DNA of 64,000 nucleotides from Mycobacterium florentinum. Its GTDB lineage: Bacteria > Actinomycetota > Actinomycetes > Mycobacteriales > Mycobacteriaceae. Within the stretch, counting starts at the first letter, position 1, and every line of letters begins with the position of its first letter. The stretch covers positions 2,852,001 to 2,916,000 of the forward strand of contig NZ_AP022576.1 of assembly GCF_010730355.1 (NCBI RefSeq), in the 5' to 3' direction. The position numbers and the translations under genes were made by a program. Below the pieces are notes generated by a model. It was not told the DNA's origin and searched no databases. It worked only from the letters and a program-made list of their open reading frames with translations. Positions 8,895-18,402 of the stretch are shown one piece after another.

Positions 8895-9517
8895 TGCTTG
8901 CCCGGTGTCTTCAGGCCCGGCGGCGCTTCCTGGGTCAGCTTCTGCACCACCGGCTGCAAATCGGACGCCAGCAATTCCCGCAAAAACACCGCCGCGACCC
9001 GGTGCTGGCGATCCAGCACCAGCGTGGACGGGATGACGGTGGTCGGGTATTTGCCACCGAAAGCGATCAGGGTGCGCATCGCCGGGTCGTAGATCGACGG
9101 GTATGTCACCGCGCGATCGTTGACGAAGTCCAGGGCCGCCTGGCGATTGTTGTCGCGCACATCGATGCCGAGGAAGGATGCCCCGGCTTCGCGGGTGGCG
9201 TCGTAGGCCTGCTGCAGCTGGGTGACTTCGGCGCGGCACGGCCCACACCACTGGCCCCAGACATTGATGACGACGACGTTCCCGGAGAAGATCGGATCGT
9301 CCAGCGACAGCGTGCGCGCGGGGTCGGACAGATCCGGTCCGGACAGCGGGCCGGGGCGGCTACGAGTCGAGGGCGGGTCGTAGAAGATGTCGGTTTTGCC
9401 TCCGGGAGAGACGAATTCGAAGGTGCCGCCCTGCGCGACGGCGTCGTGACCGGCGGAGCAGCCGGTGAGCAATCCGGAGATTGCCACCGCTGCCCCGGCG
9501 ATCACCATTCGAAACAT
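8891..9517 (-). CDS. Thioredoxin-like lipoprotein of cytochrome c maturation (ResA/CcsX type)
   Basis: About 208 residues. The N-terminal signal ends in a lipobox LLTGC, so the protein is probably lipid-anchored on the outer face of the membrane. The active site WCGPC lies in NVWGQWCGPCRAE, and a cis-Pro loop (TTVIPSTLVLD) completes the thioredoxin fold. It probably receives electrons from CcdA and reduces apocytochrome c haem-binding cysteines. I chose the ATG at 9517; a TTG at 9523 would overlap the preceding stop. It corresponds to Rv0526. Confidence 0.9.
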   Translation of the reverse strand: MFRMVIAGAAVAISGLLTGCSAGHDAVAQGGTFEFVSPGGKTDIFYDPPSTRSRPGPLSGPDLSDPARTLSLDDPIFSGNVVVINVWGQWCGPCRAEVTQLQQAYDATREAGASFLGIDVRDNNRQAALDFVNDRAVTYPSIYDPAMRTLIAFGGKYPTTVIPSTLVLDRQHRVAAVFLRELLASDLQPVVQKLTQEAPPGLKTPGKQ

Positions 9518-9519
9518 GG

Positions 9520-10128
9520 TCAAGCGCTTGCCGGTCGGGAGTACTCGACGTCGACCAGCCGGTCGCCGTCGTAGACCAGCGTGGTCAGCGACGCGAGGTC
9601 GCACTCGCGCCGCCGCGGGTCGTGCCAGAGGCGCTTGCCGGTCAGGTGCAGCCGCAGCGTCCACACCGGCAACTGGTGGCTGACGCACACCACCTCATGG
9701 CCGGCGCCGCGCGCGCGAGCCTTGTCCACCGCGGTCGACATGCGGTCGGCGATCTCGCGATACGGCTCACCCCACGACGGTGTGAACGGATTGCGCAGCT
9801 GCCACCAAAACCGCGGGTTTCGCCAGGCGCCGTCGCCCGGGCTCATGGGCTTGCCCTGGAAAAAGTTGGCCGATTCGATCAGATCGGGGTCGGTGTCGAC
9901 GGCCAGGTCGTGCTTGGTGGCGATGGGCGCGGCGGTCTCCTGGGCCCGCTGCAGCGGCGAGGCGATGACCGCGACGATGTCGCGGCCGGCCAGCGCGTCG
10001 GCGACCGCCGCCGCTTGCGCTTTTCCCCTGTCCGACAGGTGAAATCCGGGCAGCCGCCCGTACAGGATGCCGTCGGGGTTGTAGACCTCGCCGTGGCGCA
10101 TCACATGCACCCGGGTTTGCTCGGCCAT
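9520..10128 (-). CDS. Histidine phosphatase / phosphoglycerate-mutase-like protein
   Basis: The 202-residue protein opens [20 protein letters not shown] with the RHG signature (His12 as phospho-acceptor). Supporting motifs are SPLQRAQETA and the second catalytic His in VCVSHQLPVW. The superfamily includes phosphoglycerate mutases and broad phosphatases; the substrate is not evident. Its ATG overlaps the hemL stop by three bases and it lies between hemL and the cytochrome c maturation genes, suggesting shared expression rather than a shared reaction. Length matches Rv0525. Confidence 0.85.
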   Translation of the reverse strand: MAEQTRVHVMRHGEVYNPDGILYGRLPGFHLSDRGKAQAAAVADALAGRDIVAVIASPLQRAQETAAPIATKHDLAVDTDPDLIESANFFQGKPMSPGDGAWRNPRFWWQLRNPFTPSWGEPYREIADRMSTAVDKARARGAGHEVVCVSHQLPVWTLRLHLTGKRLWHDPRRRECDLASLTTLVYDGDRLVDVEYSRPASA

Positions 10129-11471
10129 CAGGACTTGCCCTCCTGGGTCGCGCTCGCGGCAGCGCGCGCGGCACCGGGCAGCGCGGCCGCGATTCGTTCG
10201 AACGCGGTGTCGTCGAGTGCCGCCGAGACGAACCACGCCTCGAAGGCGCTGCACGGCGGGTACACGCCGGCGTCCAGCAGGGCGTGAAAGAACGGCGGGT
10301 AGCGCCAGGTCTGGCTGCCGCGTGCGGACGCGAAGTCGGTGACCGGCGTGTCGGTGAAGAACACGCTCAGCATATTTCCGGCGCGCGGAATCTGATGTGG
10401 CACACCAGCATTGGTGAGAGACTCGGCGAACAGCCCGGCCAGGCGGTCGGCGTTGGCGTCCAGCGCGGCGTAGACGGCGGCGTCCGCGGTGCGCAAGGTG
10501 GCCAACCCGGCGGCCATCGCCACCGGGTTACCCGACAAGGTGCCGGCCTGATACACCGGCCCGAGCGGCGCGAGGCGCTCCATCACCTCGGCCCGCCCGC
10601 CGAACGCGGCGGCGGGCAGCCCGCCGCTCATCACCTTTCCGAAGGTGAACAGGTCGGCGGCGACGGGATCGATTCCGTACCAACCACTTCGGCTGACCCG
10701 GAAACCGGTCATCACCTCGTCTACGATCAGCAGCGCGCCGTGCTCGGCGGTGATCGCGCGCAGCGCGGCGTTGTAGCCGGCACCCGGCGGCACGACGCCC
10801 ATGTTGCCGGGGCTGGCCTCGGTGATCACCGCGGCGATCTGGTCGCCGAACTGTGCGAATGTCTGGCGCACCGCATCAATGTCGTTGTAGGGCAACACAA
10901 TTGTGTCGGCCGCGGCGGCGCCGGTGACTCCGGGTGACGACGGCAGGCCCAGCGTCGCCACCCCTGAGCCCGCGTCGGCGAGCAACGCGTCCACGTGGCC
11001 GTGATAGCAACCGGAGAACTTGATGATCTTGGCCCGGCCGGTGAAGCCGCGGGCCAGCCGCACCGCGCTCATGGTGGCCTCGGTGCCGGAGTTCACCAGC
11101 CTTAAGCGCTCGACCGGGGCGACCCGGCCGACGATCTCGGTGGCCAGTTCGGTCTCGGCCGGAGTGGGCGCCCCGAAGGAGAGCCCGGACGCCGCGGCCT
11201 TGGCGACCGCGTCGACCACCGCCGGGTGCGCGTGGCCCAGAATCATCGGGCCCCACGAGCAGACCAGGTCGACGTAGCGGTTGTCGTCGGCGTCGGTGAG
11301 CCAGCAGCCGTGCGCCTCGGTGATGAAGCGCGGCGTGCCGCCGACCGCGGTAAACGCGCGCACCGGCGAGTTCACCCCGCCGGGGATCACCGCGCACGCA
11401 GCGTCGAACAGACCCGCCGAGGTGGCGACGGACCCCCGGGTCACAGCGGCGGCCTGGTCAGTGCTGCCCAT
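10128..11471 (-). CDS. hemL: Glutamate-1-semialdehyde 2,1-aminomutase
   Basis: The 447-residue class-III PLP enzyme shows the pyridoxal lysine in [13 protein letters not shown] (Lys279) and the supporting [31 protein letters not shown] and [14 protein letters not shown] are conserved in GSA aminomutases. It converts glutamate-1-semialdehyde, made by HemA, to 5-aminolevulinate, the second C5-pathway step of haem synthesis. It heads the operon that leads into cytochrome c maturation, while hemA, hemC, hemD and hemB lie 14-18 kb away. The ATG at 11471 is preferred; a GTG two codons earlier is possible. The long open frame upstream of it is non-coding. Confidence 0.95.
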   Translation of the reverse strand: MGSTDQAAAVTRGSVATSAGLFDAACAVIPGGVNSPVRAFTAVGGTPRFITEAHGCWLTDADDNRYVDLVCSWGPMILGHAHPAVVDAVAKAAASGLSFGAPTPAETELATEIVGRVAPVERLRLVNSGTEATMSAVRLARGFTGRAKIIKFSGCYHGHVDALLADAGSGVATLGLPSSPGVTGAAAADTIVLPYNDIDAVRQTFAQFGDQIAAVITEASPGNMGVVPPGAGYNAALRAITAEHGALLIVDEVMTGFRVSRSGWYGIDPVAADLFTFGKVMSGGLPAAAFGGRAEVMERLAPLGPVYQAGTLSGNPVAMAAGLATLRTADAAVYAALDANADRLAGLFAESLTNAGVPHQIPRAGNMLSVFFTDTPVTDFASARGSQTWRYPPFFHALLDAGVYPPCSAFEAWFVSAALDDTAFERIAAALPGAARAAASATQEGKS

Positions 11472-11570
11472 GACCACTAGTGTTCCAGCCTCCACGCCCC
11501 GATCAACTACAGGGTGTAAGAGTGCGCTACGGGTTGAGGGGCCCGGGGGGTGGCGAGTTGGATGAGGGGC

Positions 11571-11966
11571 ATGCGAATTCCACAAGGCGTGGCCCGGTTC
11601 AACCGTTACGTGACCAATCCAATTCAGCGCAGATGGGCCGGCTGGCTGCCGCCGTTCGCGATCATCGAGCACGTCGGGCGCAAGTCGGGCAAGGCCTACC
11701 GCACACCGGTCAATGCGTTCTACACCACCGTCGACGGCAAGCCCGGCGTGGCGATCGTGTTGACCTACGGTCCCGACCGCGACTGGCTGAAGAACCTCGA
11801 CGCGGCCGGTGGCGGGAAGTTGCGCCGCAGCGCCCGGACGTTCGCGATCACCGATCCGCGCGTGGTCAGCCGGGACGAAGCCGCACAGTACGTCGACGGC
11901 GCCTGGCGGCCGGTTTTCGGCCGGCTGCCGTTCGAGCAGGTGGTACTGCTGGACCGGACCGACTGA
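11571..11966 (+). CDS. Deazaflavin (F420)-dependent nitroreductase-family protein
   Basis: The 131-residue protein ([20 protein letters not shown]) carries the [10 protein letters not shown] signature followed by RTPVNAFYT, typical of the split-barrel DUF385/DDN family that binds coenzyme F420. Members reduce or isomerise hydrophobic substrates, often quinones. The start was chosen to give the 131 residues I recall for Rv0523c; an in-frame ATG seven codons upstream is possible. It is divergent from hemL, with about 100 bases between starts. Confidence 0.8.
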   Translation: MRIPQGVARFNRYVTNPIQRRWAGWLPPFAIIEHVGRKSGKAYRTPVNAFYTTVDGKPGVAIVLTYGPDRDWLKNLDAAGGGKLRRSARTFAITDPRVVSRDEAAQYVDGAWRPVFGRLPFEQVVLLDRTD

Positions 11967-12143
11967 ACACCGCTCGGCCGCCGCGCGCCAGCGCTTTCTG
12001 GCCGCGAAGCGACGCCGATCGTCTAGCCGCTGCACCGACGGCACCCCTAGGGTCGAATCCGTCCGCGTGATGCGCGTGCTCCACACCGAGCACGTGAGAC
12101 GACGGCGGTTGTGCCACACGATGCGCTCCGAGAGAAGATTGCA

Positions 12144-13280
12144 GTGAAGTTCGGTGTCGTAGAAGCACCCTTGCTCAGCCGATTCGGGCCGACGACGGTC
12201 CCCGAAATGGGCTACCGGACAGCCAGATTGACCGGCGCCGATTCCTTTTGGCTGTCCGACCACCTCAACGCCTTTCTGCCCCGGGCCGTGATGACGCCGA
12301 AGTACAGCGGGATGGCCCGACTCGTGCCCGACGCGGACGCGTTCCTTGAGCCGTGGACCACGCTCGGGGCCCTCGGCGGCCGCCACCGATTCAGCCGGAC
12401 ACGGCTTGGCGTCTGCGTCACCGACGCCGGGCGCCGGAATCCGGCCGTGACCGCGCAGGCCGTGGCGACGCTGCATCTGATGACTCGAGGCCGGGCCATC
12501 CTCGGGATCGGAACCGGGGAGCGCGAAGGCAACGAGCCGTACGGGGTCACGTGGTCACGGCCGGTGGCCCGGTTCGTGGAGGCGCTGGCGACCATCCGCG
12601 CACTGTGGGATTCGGACGGGCAGTTGGTCAGCCGGGACTCGGAGTTCTTTCCGTTGCGCAACGCGATTTTTGCATTGCCCCCGGTGAAAGGCAGCTGGCC
12701 GAAGATCTGGGTCGCCGCGCACGGACCGCGGATGCTGCGCGCGACGGGACGCTACGCCGACGGTTGGCTCCCGATCGCGATCTTCGGCCCGAAGCGGTAC
12801 GCCGACAGTTTGCTCCGGGTTCGGGAGGCCGCCGACGACGCAAACCGCGATCCGAACTCGATCACCGCCGCAAACACGCAGTTGGTCATGACCGGACGGA
12901 GTTCGGCCGAGGTCGACGAAGCCTTGGACTCGGTGCCGGCCCGCATGTATGCCCTCCTCCTGCCTGATTCGGAGTGGGCCGAGGAGGGTGCCCGTCATCC
13001 GATGGGACAGGGATTCACCGGCTTTCAGGACATCCTGCCGCAACTACTCGACGAGGCGACGGCGGTGGCCCACGTCGACGCGGTACCGCGGGCCTTGATG
13101 CGACGATGCTTGCTCAGCGGAACACCCGACGAGGTCCTCGATCAGCTCGCCACGTACCGCGATCACGGTCTGCAATATCCGGTGCTGATGAACATGAGCG
13201 CCATCCAGCCCAAGCTTGGGCGTGGCCTGTCCAGCGCCTTGCCGTTCCTGAAGATCCTGCGTGGGATCCGCAGGCTGTGA
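12144..13280 (+). CDS. LLM-class F420 oxidoreductase, phthiodiolone ketoreductase-like
   Basis: The 378-residue luciferase-like monooxygenase fold protein contains [31 protein letters not shown] and [20 protein letters not shown]. These stretches are almost identical to what I recall of Rv2951c, the F420-dependent phthiodiolone/phenolphthiodiolone dimycocerosate ketoreductase, and the C-terminus ILRGIRRL matches too. The N-terminal 70 residues differ more. Rv2951c lies in the PDIM/PGL locus in M. tuberculosis; here no lipid-synthesis gene is adjacent and H37Rv has nothing equivalent at this place. The GTG at 12144 has GAGAGAAG upstream. The function is probably F420-dependent ketone reduction of a lipid; the substrate is inferred only. 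Confidence 0.8.
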   Translation: MKFGVVEAPLLSRFGPTTVPEMGYRTARLTGADSFWLSDHLNAFLPRAVMTPKYSGMARLVPDADAFLEPWTTLGALGGRHRFSRTRLGVCVTDAGRRNPAVTAQAVATLHLMTRGRAILGIGTGEREGNEPYGVTWSRPVARFVEALATIRALWDSDGQLVSRDSEFFPLRNAIFALPPVKGSWPKIWVAAHGPRMLRATGRYADGWLPIAIFGPKRYADSLLRVREAADDANRDPNSITAANTQLVMTGRSSAEVDEALDSVPARMYALLLPDSEWAEEGARHPMGQGFTGFQDILPQLLDEATAVAHVDAVPRALMRRCLLSGTPDEVLDQLATYRDHGLQYPVLMNMSAIQPKLGRGLSSALPFLKILRGIRRL

Positions 13281-13298
13281 GCACACAGGCGGTGCCGC

Positions 13299-14723
13299 CT
13301 ATCCGGACTTGCCGACGGGCCCGACCCGGCCCCGGGCGCGCGCGACGGCGTAGATCGCCAGCACCACCACCCACGACAGCAGGGACAGCCACAGCTGGGT
13401 GCGCGCGGCGTGGTCGAACGCCATCTGCACGAGCACCGCGGTGATTCCGGCCAGCGTGAGGATCGACAGCACCGGGAAGAACCACATCTTCACCCGCAGC
13501 TTCTCCACCGGAGTGCGGCGGCGCAGGATGATCTGCGACAGCGCGATCAGCCAGTAGACGAACAGGATGATCGCGCCCGAGGAGTTGAGCAGGAACAGAA
13601 ACACCGTGTCCGGCGCCAGCCAGGCCATCAGGACACACAGGAAGCCGATCGCCGACGAGAACACGATCGCCGCCGACGGGACGCCCCGCCCGCTGAGTTT
13701 GACCAGCCGCATCGGCGCCTCGTTGCGGGCGGCGAGCACGAACAACATGCGCGACGCCGTGTACAGGCCCGAGTTCAGGCAGGAGAGCACCGCGGTGAGC
13801 ACCACCGCGTTCATCACTTGATCGGCACCGGCCAGGCCCATCTGCTTGAACGCCGCGACGTACGGCGAGGCGCCGAGCTCGAGCGAATTCCACGGCAGGA
13901 TGACGGCGAGCAGAAAGACCGAGCCGACGAAGAAGATTGCGATGCGCGCGACGACCGAGCGCGTCGCCCGCTGGACCCCGAGGGCCGGGTCGCGACTTTC
14001 GGCCGCGGCGATCGTGACGATTTCGGCGCCCACCATCGAGAAGATCACCACCACGATCGCGGCGAAGACCGCGCCGACACCCTTGGGGAAGAATCCGCCG
14101 TGGGCGGTCAGGTTGGCGAATCCGCCGTGGTGGCCCGGCCACAGGCCGAGCACGTATACCGCGCCGATGCCGAGGAAGACGATGATCGTCGCGACTTTGA
14201 TTCCGGCGAACCAGAATTCGAACTCGCCGAACGAGGAGACCGAGAACAGGTTGGTCGCGGTCATCAGCACCATCAGGCACAGCGACAGCATCCACAGCGG
14301 CGCGTGGAACCAGTAGCTGAGGACTTTGCCGCCGGCGACCGCCTCGAATCCGACGACGATCACCCAGAAGTACCAATACAGCCAGCCCACCGAAAACCCG
14401 GCCCACCCGCCCAGCGCCTTGGCCGCGTAATCGGCGAACGACCCGGTCGACGGGTTGGCGGCGGCCATCTCGCCCAGCATCCGCATCACCAGGACGATCA
14501 GCACGCCGCACAGCGCATAGGTCAGGAACGCGGCGGGCCCGGTGTCGCGGATCACCACGCCCGACCCGACGAACAACCCGGCGCCGATCACGCCGCCGAG
14601 CGCGATCATGCTCAGCTGTCGCTGCGAAAGCCCTTGACGCAGTTGGGTATTGCTGGCGCACGCAGGCCCACCGGGGTCGTCGCCCGCAGAGCCGGGGCCG
14701 TCCTGGCCTTGCGCACGCCGCAT
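13299..14723 (-). CDS. Amino-acid permease, APC family (GabP-like)
   Basis: The 474-residue protein has about twelve membrane helices. The conserved APC N-terminal motif is GGVIGAGLFVGSG, with GEMAAANPSTGSFADYAA following, characteristic of the amino acid transporter subfamily that includes GABA, proline and aromatic permeases. Position relative to hemL fits Rv0522 (gabP), but specificity cannot be read. The N-terminal 25 residues are polar and the true start may be later. It is convergent with the F420 oxidoreductase; the 14 bases AGGCGGTGCCGCCT at the junction form a small inverted repeat reaching the stop codon. Confidence 0.85.
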   Translation of the reverse strand: MRRAQGQDGPGSAGDDPGGPACASNTQLRQGLSQRQLSMIALGGVIGAGLFVGSGVVIRDTGPAAFLTYALCGVLIVLVMRMLGEMAAANPSTGSFADYAAKALGGWAGFSVGWLYWYFWVIVVGFEAVAGGKVLSYWFHAPLWMLSLCLMVLMTATNLFSVSSFGEFEFWFAGIKVATIIVFLGIGAVYVLGLWPGHHGGFANLTAHGGFFPKGVGAVFAAIVVVIFSMVGAEIVTIAAAESRDPALGVQRATRSVVARIAIFFVGSVFLLAVILPWNSLELGASPYVAAFKQMGLAGADQVMNAVVLTAVLSCLNSGLYTASRMLFVLAARNEAPMRLVKLSGRGVPSAAIVFSSAIGFLCVLMAWLAPDTVFLFLLNSSGAIILFVYWLIALSQIILRRRTPVEKLRVKMWFFPVLSILTLAGITAVLVQMAFDHAARTQLWLSLLSWVVVLAIYAVARARGRVGPVGKSG

Positions 14724-14761
14724 GACCGGACGCTAGCGGGCTTGACGGTCCGCAGCAACCG

Positions 14762-14795
14762 CGCGCGGGTTAGAGGTACGCGCGGGTTAGAGGTA
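14762..14795. repeat. Perfect 17-base tandem duplication at the 3' end of the MFS gene
   Basis: The unit cgcgcgggttagaggta occurs twice without mismatch (14762-14778 and 14779-14795). The second copy contains the TAA stop of the MFS transporter gene and the codon before it, so the duplication lengthens the 3' untranslated region and would preserve the protein. It looks like a recent slippage or duplication event. Confidence 0.85.
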
Positions 14796-16130
14796 TAGAT
14801 CTTGGTCGCTAATCAGCGCCGTGGCGATCACGCTAATCACGGCCGTCGCAACGAGATACGCGCACGCCAGCCACGGCGAACCCTGGGTCGCGGCGATCAG
14901 CGCGGTGAGGATCATCGGGGTCACCCCCGAGGCGTAGATGCCGGAGAACTGGTAGACGAACGACAATCCGGTGTAGCGGCTCTTGGTCGGATACAGCGAC
15001 GAGAACAGCGTGCCCTGCGCGCCGTAGAACAGCGCGTGCACGACACCGAACACGATGACCATCGCCAGCCCGAACAACACCAGGTTCTTGGTGCCGAACA
15101 GGGCGAAAACCGGGAAGGTCGCGAGGCCGTAGCAGACCACACCCACCAGATACACCCGTCGGGCCCCGTACCGGTCCGTCAGAATTCCCGAGACCGGCAA
15201 CAGCACCGCCATCACCAGCCCGGCGATGGTCACCACGATCAGCACCGGCACCTTGTGGAAGCCCAGCGCGCCGGTCGCGTAGCTGATCGCGAACACCCCC
15301 CAGGTGTTGAAGGCCGACCCCTCGGCCCAGCGGGCAAGCAGACCGAGGAAGGTGTTGCGCCGGGCGCGAGCCCCCCGGAAGATGTCGCGCACCGGGACGG
15401 TGGATGCCGCCTCGAGGTCGCGCAACTCCTGGAACGCCGGCGTCTCGTCGACCCGCAACCGCACCAGGATCCCGACGGCGACGAGCACCAGGCTCAGCAG
15501 GAAGCCGATGCGCCAGCCATAGGACAAGAACCGCGCCGAGCCCAAGGCGACCTGCAGGTAAGCGAATATCCCGGTGCCGAGCGCCAGGCCGAGCGCGAGA
15601 CCGACCTGCGGGATCGCCCCGTAGCGGCCGCGCCGGTCTCCAGGACTGTGCTCGACGGCCAGCAGCACCGCGCCGCCCCACTCGCCGCCGAGCGCGAAGC
15701 CCTGTAGCACGCGCAGCACCAGCAGCAGAATCGGCGCCCACACCCCGATCTCGGCCGCGCTCGGCAACACCCCGATCAGCGCCGTCGCGACGCCCATGAT
15801 CAGCATCGTCAGCGCCAGGCTGCGCTTGCGGCCGATCCGGTCTCCGATGTGGCCGAAGACCAGTCCGCCGATGGGCCGCATGACGAACCCCACGGCGAAC
15901 GTCGCGAACGCCAGCAGCGTGCCGACCAGCGAGCTGGCGTTGGGGAAGAACAGCTTGTTGAACACCAGCCCGGCGGCGGTGGCGTAGAGGAAGAAGTCGT
16001 ACCACTCCACCGTCGTGCCGAGCAGGCTAGCCGCGACGACCGTACGCAGCCGCCGGCGCCGATCCGCGTCCGACTCGTCCAATGTGTCGGCCGCCGCGAT
16101 GGCTCCCGGCACCGGCAAGGTCGTCGCCAT
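14787..16130 (-). CDS. MFS transporter, metabolite:H+ symporter (MHS) type
   Basis: The 447-residue protein has twelve predicted helices. GTTVEWYDFFLYATAAGLVF near the N-terminus, FGHIGDRIGRKRSL between helices 2 and 3, and GFALGGEWGGAV are signature stretches of the MHS subfamily (proline/betaine, shikimate and related organic-acid symporters). The substrate is unknown. It starts two bases after the ssuD stop on the same strand, so the two form an operon; import of an organosulfonate or a product of its desulfonation is a plausible inference. I found no H37Rv equivalent at this place. The ATG at 16130 is the natural start; frame upstream lies inside ssuD. Confidence 0.88.
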   Translation of the reverse strand: MATTLPVPGAIAAADTLDESDADRRRRLRTVVAASLLGTTVEWYDFFLYATAAGLVFNKLFFPNASSLVGTLLAFATFAVGFVMRPIGGLVFGHIGDRIGRKRSLALTMLIMGVATALIGVLPSAAEIGVWAPILLLVLRVLQGFALGGEWGGAVLLAVEHSPGDRRGRYGAIPQVGLALGLALGTGIFAYLQVALGSARFLSYGWRIGFLLSLVLVAVGILVRLRVDETPAFQELRDLEAASTVPVRDIFRGARARRNTFLGLLARWAEGSAFNTWGVFAISYATGALGFHKVPVLIVVTIAGLVMAVLLPVSGILTDRYGARRVYLVGVVCYGLATFPVFALFGTKNLVLFGLAMVIVFGVVHALFYGAQGTLFSSLYPTKSRYTGLSFVYQFSGIYASGVTPMILTALIAATQGSPWLACAYLVATAVISVIATALISDQDLYL

Positions 16131-16132
16131 GG

Positions 16133-17278
16133 CTACTGCGCCGAAGCGGCCGCGAACGGCGTCGCCGAGCGCGGCTGGGCCTTGCGGTTGGGGTGCTTCC
16201 ACACACCCTTGCGCTCGAGCAACGGCAGCACGCCCTCGCCGAACCAGTACGCCTCTTCCAGATGCGGGTAGCCCGACAGGATGAAGTGGTCGATGCCGAG
16301 GTCGGCGTATTCGATCAGCCGTTGGGCCACCTCTTCGTGCGACCCCACCAGCGCGGTGCCCGCACCGCCGCGCACCAGGCCGACGCCGGCCCACAGGTTC
16401 GGCGCGATCAGCAGCTGATCGTCGTTGCCGCCGTGTAACTTCAGCATCCGGCGCTGTCCCTCGGATTCGCTGCGGGCCAGGCTGGTCTGCACTCGTTCGA
16501 TGTCTGCCGGGTCGATCGCCTCCAGCAGCCGGTCGGCCTCGGCCCAGGCTTCCGCGGCGGTGGGGCGGCTGATCACGTGGATCCGCAATCCGAATTGCAG
16601 GGTCCGGCCGGCCTCGGCGGCCAGCCCGCGAATCCAGTCCAATTTCTCGGCGACGGCCGCCAGCGGTTCGCCCCAGGTGAGGTAGACGTCGGAGTACTTG
16701 GCGGCGACGGGTCCGGCCGATCCGGACGATCCGCCGAAGAACACGGCGGGAATCGGGTCGGGCGGGTTGTTGAGTTGGGCACCCTCGATGCGGATGTGTT
16801 CGCCGGCGAACGTCACCGGTTCTTTCGACGTCCACAGTTGGCGGACCACGTCGAGGAATTCGGCGGTACGCGCGTAGCGCGCTTGCTTGTCCAGGTAATC
16901 GCCGTAGGCCTGTTGTTCGTGCGGTTCACCGCCGGTGACGACGTTGAGCAGCAGCCGTCCATCGGAGTGCCGCTGAAAGGTGCCGGCCATTTGCGCGGCC
17001 AAGGTGGGGCTGAGGAGCCCGGGGCGGAACGCGACCAGGAACTTCAGCGTCTCGGTGCGCTCGATCAACATCGCCGTCGTCAACCAGGCGTCCTCGCACC
17101 ACAATCCGGTCGGTGTGAGCACCGCCTCAAAGCCGTTGTCTTCGGCCGCGGCGCAAATCTGGTGCAGATAGCGCAAAGTCGCGGGCCGGTCGCCGTGCAT
17201 CGACGTGCCGTGCCCACCGGCGACGAGATTGCGCGAATCCCCGTACGTCGGCAAGAACCAGTGAAATGCCAGACTCAT
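16133..17278 (-). CDS. ssuD: FMNH2-dependent alkanesulfonate monooxygenase
   Basis: The 381-residue bacterial-luciferase-like enzyme begins MSLAFHWFLPTYGDSRNLV. Stretches typical of SsuD include FLVAFRPGLLSPTLAAQM, LLNVVTGGEP and VFFGGSSGSAGPVAAKYSDV. SsuD oxidises alkanesulfonates with reduced flavin to release sulfite and an aldehyde, a sulfur-scavenging reaction. No flavin reductase or SsuABC importer is adjacent; the following MFS transporter may take the importer's place. Absence from the same H37Rv interval marks it as accessory. Confidence 0.88.
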   Translation of the reverse strand: MSLAFHWFLPTYGDSRNLVAGGHGTSMHGDRPATLRYLHQICAAAEDNGFEAVLTPTGLWCEDAWLTTAMLIERTETLKFLVAFRPGLLSPTLAAQMAGTFQRHSDGRLLLNVVTGGEPHEQQAYGDYLDKQARYARTAEFLDVVRQLWTSKEPVTFAGEHIRIEGAQLNNPPDPIPAVFFGGSSGSAGPVAAKYSDVYLTWGEPLAAVAEKLDWIRGLAAEAGRTLQFGLRIHVISRPTAAEAWAEADRLLEAIDPADIERVQTSLARSESEGQRRMLKLHGGNDDQLLIAPNLWAGVGLVRGGAGTALVGSHEEVAQRLIEYADLGIDHFILSGYPHLEEAYWFGEGVLPLLERKGVWKHPNRKAQPRSATPFAAASAQ

Positions 17279-17498
17279 CCAATCCTCTTCCGCTCTTGAT
17301 CAGCATTCGGTCGACTTTCGAAACCAGGCACGAAAGCTCCAGCGTCGCGAAGCACGTCGCCGCGCGCGAGGGTTGAAACCCGCCAGATTCAATCCACCGA
17401 AACCGGATGAGTCGCACGTCACTAGTCGATTTCTGCCGCATCACAATGCCCTTGCAAAACACGCGACGGCCTCGGAATAGCCCTGTGCGCGCGGCATT

Positions 17499-18383
17499 AT
17501 GACGCTCGTGCCTGAACTGAACCGCCGCGCGGTGCTGCGAATGGGCGCCAGTGCCACCGCTGCGGCGGCGGGCGCGTGGGCTTTGAGCGCCTGGCTGGAT
17601 CCGCTCGAACCACAAGCGGCACCGCGGCCGCTGGCGCCCTCCCCATTTGAGCCGTCGACGGCGAGTAGCACCCTGCCGAACCGGCTCACGGGCTCCTTCA
17701 TCTCGAAGGCACGCGGCGGCGTAAAGACCAACTGGGTGATCGCGCTGCCGCCCGGTCAGACCTCGCAGAGCGGGCCACTGCGCGCGGTCATCGCGTTGCA
17801 CGGCAAGGACGGCGACGCGAACATGATGCTCGACTGTGGAGTCGAGGACGCGCTGGCCCGGCTGGTCAAGGAGGGCAAGCCGCCCTTCGCCGTGGTGGGG
17901 GTCGACGGCGGCTCTGATTCCTACTGGCACAAGCGGGCCGACGGCACCGACTCGGGCGCGATGGTCACCGACGAGCTGTTGCCGATGCTGGGCTCGATGG
18001 GGCTGGATACGTCCCGGGTGGGCTTCATGGGCTGGTCGATGGGTGGATACGGGGCGCTGCGCCTGGGCGCCAAGCTGGGGCCGTCGCGGACCGCGGGGAT
18101 CTGCGCGATCAGCCCGGCGCTGTATGCGTCGTACGCCGACTGCGCACCCAAAGCGTTTGACAGCGAAGAGGACTGGATGGCCAACAGCGTGATGGGCCTG
18201 CCGGCGTTGTCACAGATTCCGCTGCGGGTGGACTGCGGCACATTCGACCGTTTCTATCCCGCGACACGCCAATTCGTGAGCCAACTCCAAACGCCACCGG
18301 CGGTAAGCTTCACGGTCGGCGGCCATGACGTGACGTGGTGGCGTTTGCAATTACCCGGCGAGCTTTCCTGGCTGGCGACCTAG
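17499..18383 (+). CDS. Exported alpha/beta-hydrolase esterase with Tat signal
   Basis: The 294-residue protein starts with a twin-Arg signal, NRRAVLRMGASATAAAAGAW, so it is probably exported folded. The nucleophile elbow is GWSMGGYG, an esterase D/antigen-85-like serine motif, preceded by VIALHGKDG and followed by a late His in GGHDVTWW. It corresponds to Rv0519c (annotated lipase/esterase). The 220 bases upstream separate it from divergent ssuD and show no clear operator. The next gene, an AT3-SGNH acyltransferase, starts 20 bases downstream, so the two may act together on envelope acyl groups; that is inferred from position only. Confidence 0.85.
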   Translation: MTLVPELNRRAVLRMGASATAAAAGAWALSAWLDPLEPQAAPRPLAPSPFEPSTASSTLPNRLTGSFISKARGGVKTNWVIALPPGQTSQSGPLRAVIALHGKDGDANMMLDCGVEDALARLVKEGKPPFAVVGVDGGSDSYWHKRADGTDSGAMVTDELLPMLGSMGLDTSRVGFMGWSMGGYGALRLGAKLGPSRTAGICAISPALYASYADCAPKAFDSEEDWMANSVMGLPALSQIPLRVDCGTFDRFYPATRQFVSQLQTPPAVSFTVGGHDVTWWRLQLPGELSWLAT

Positions 18384-18402
18384 CGAGGCATCCCGAAAAG
18401 GC

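Noticed and set aside
10128..12476. Upstream extension of hemL to 782 residues
   Set aside because: The added sequence is basic and repetitive and overlaps the F420-family genes; HemL begins naturally at MGSTDQ.
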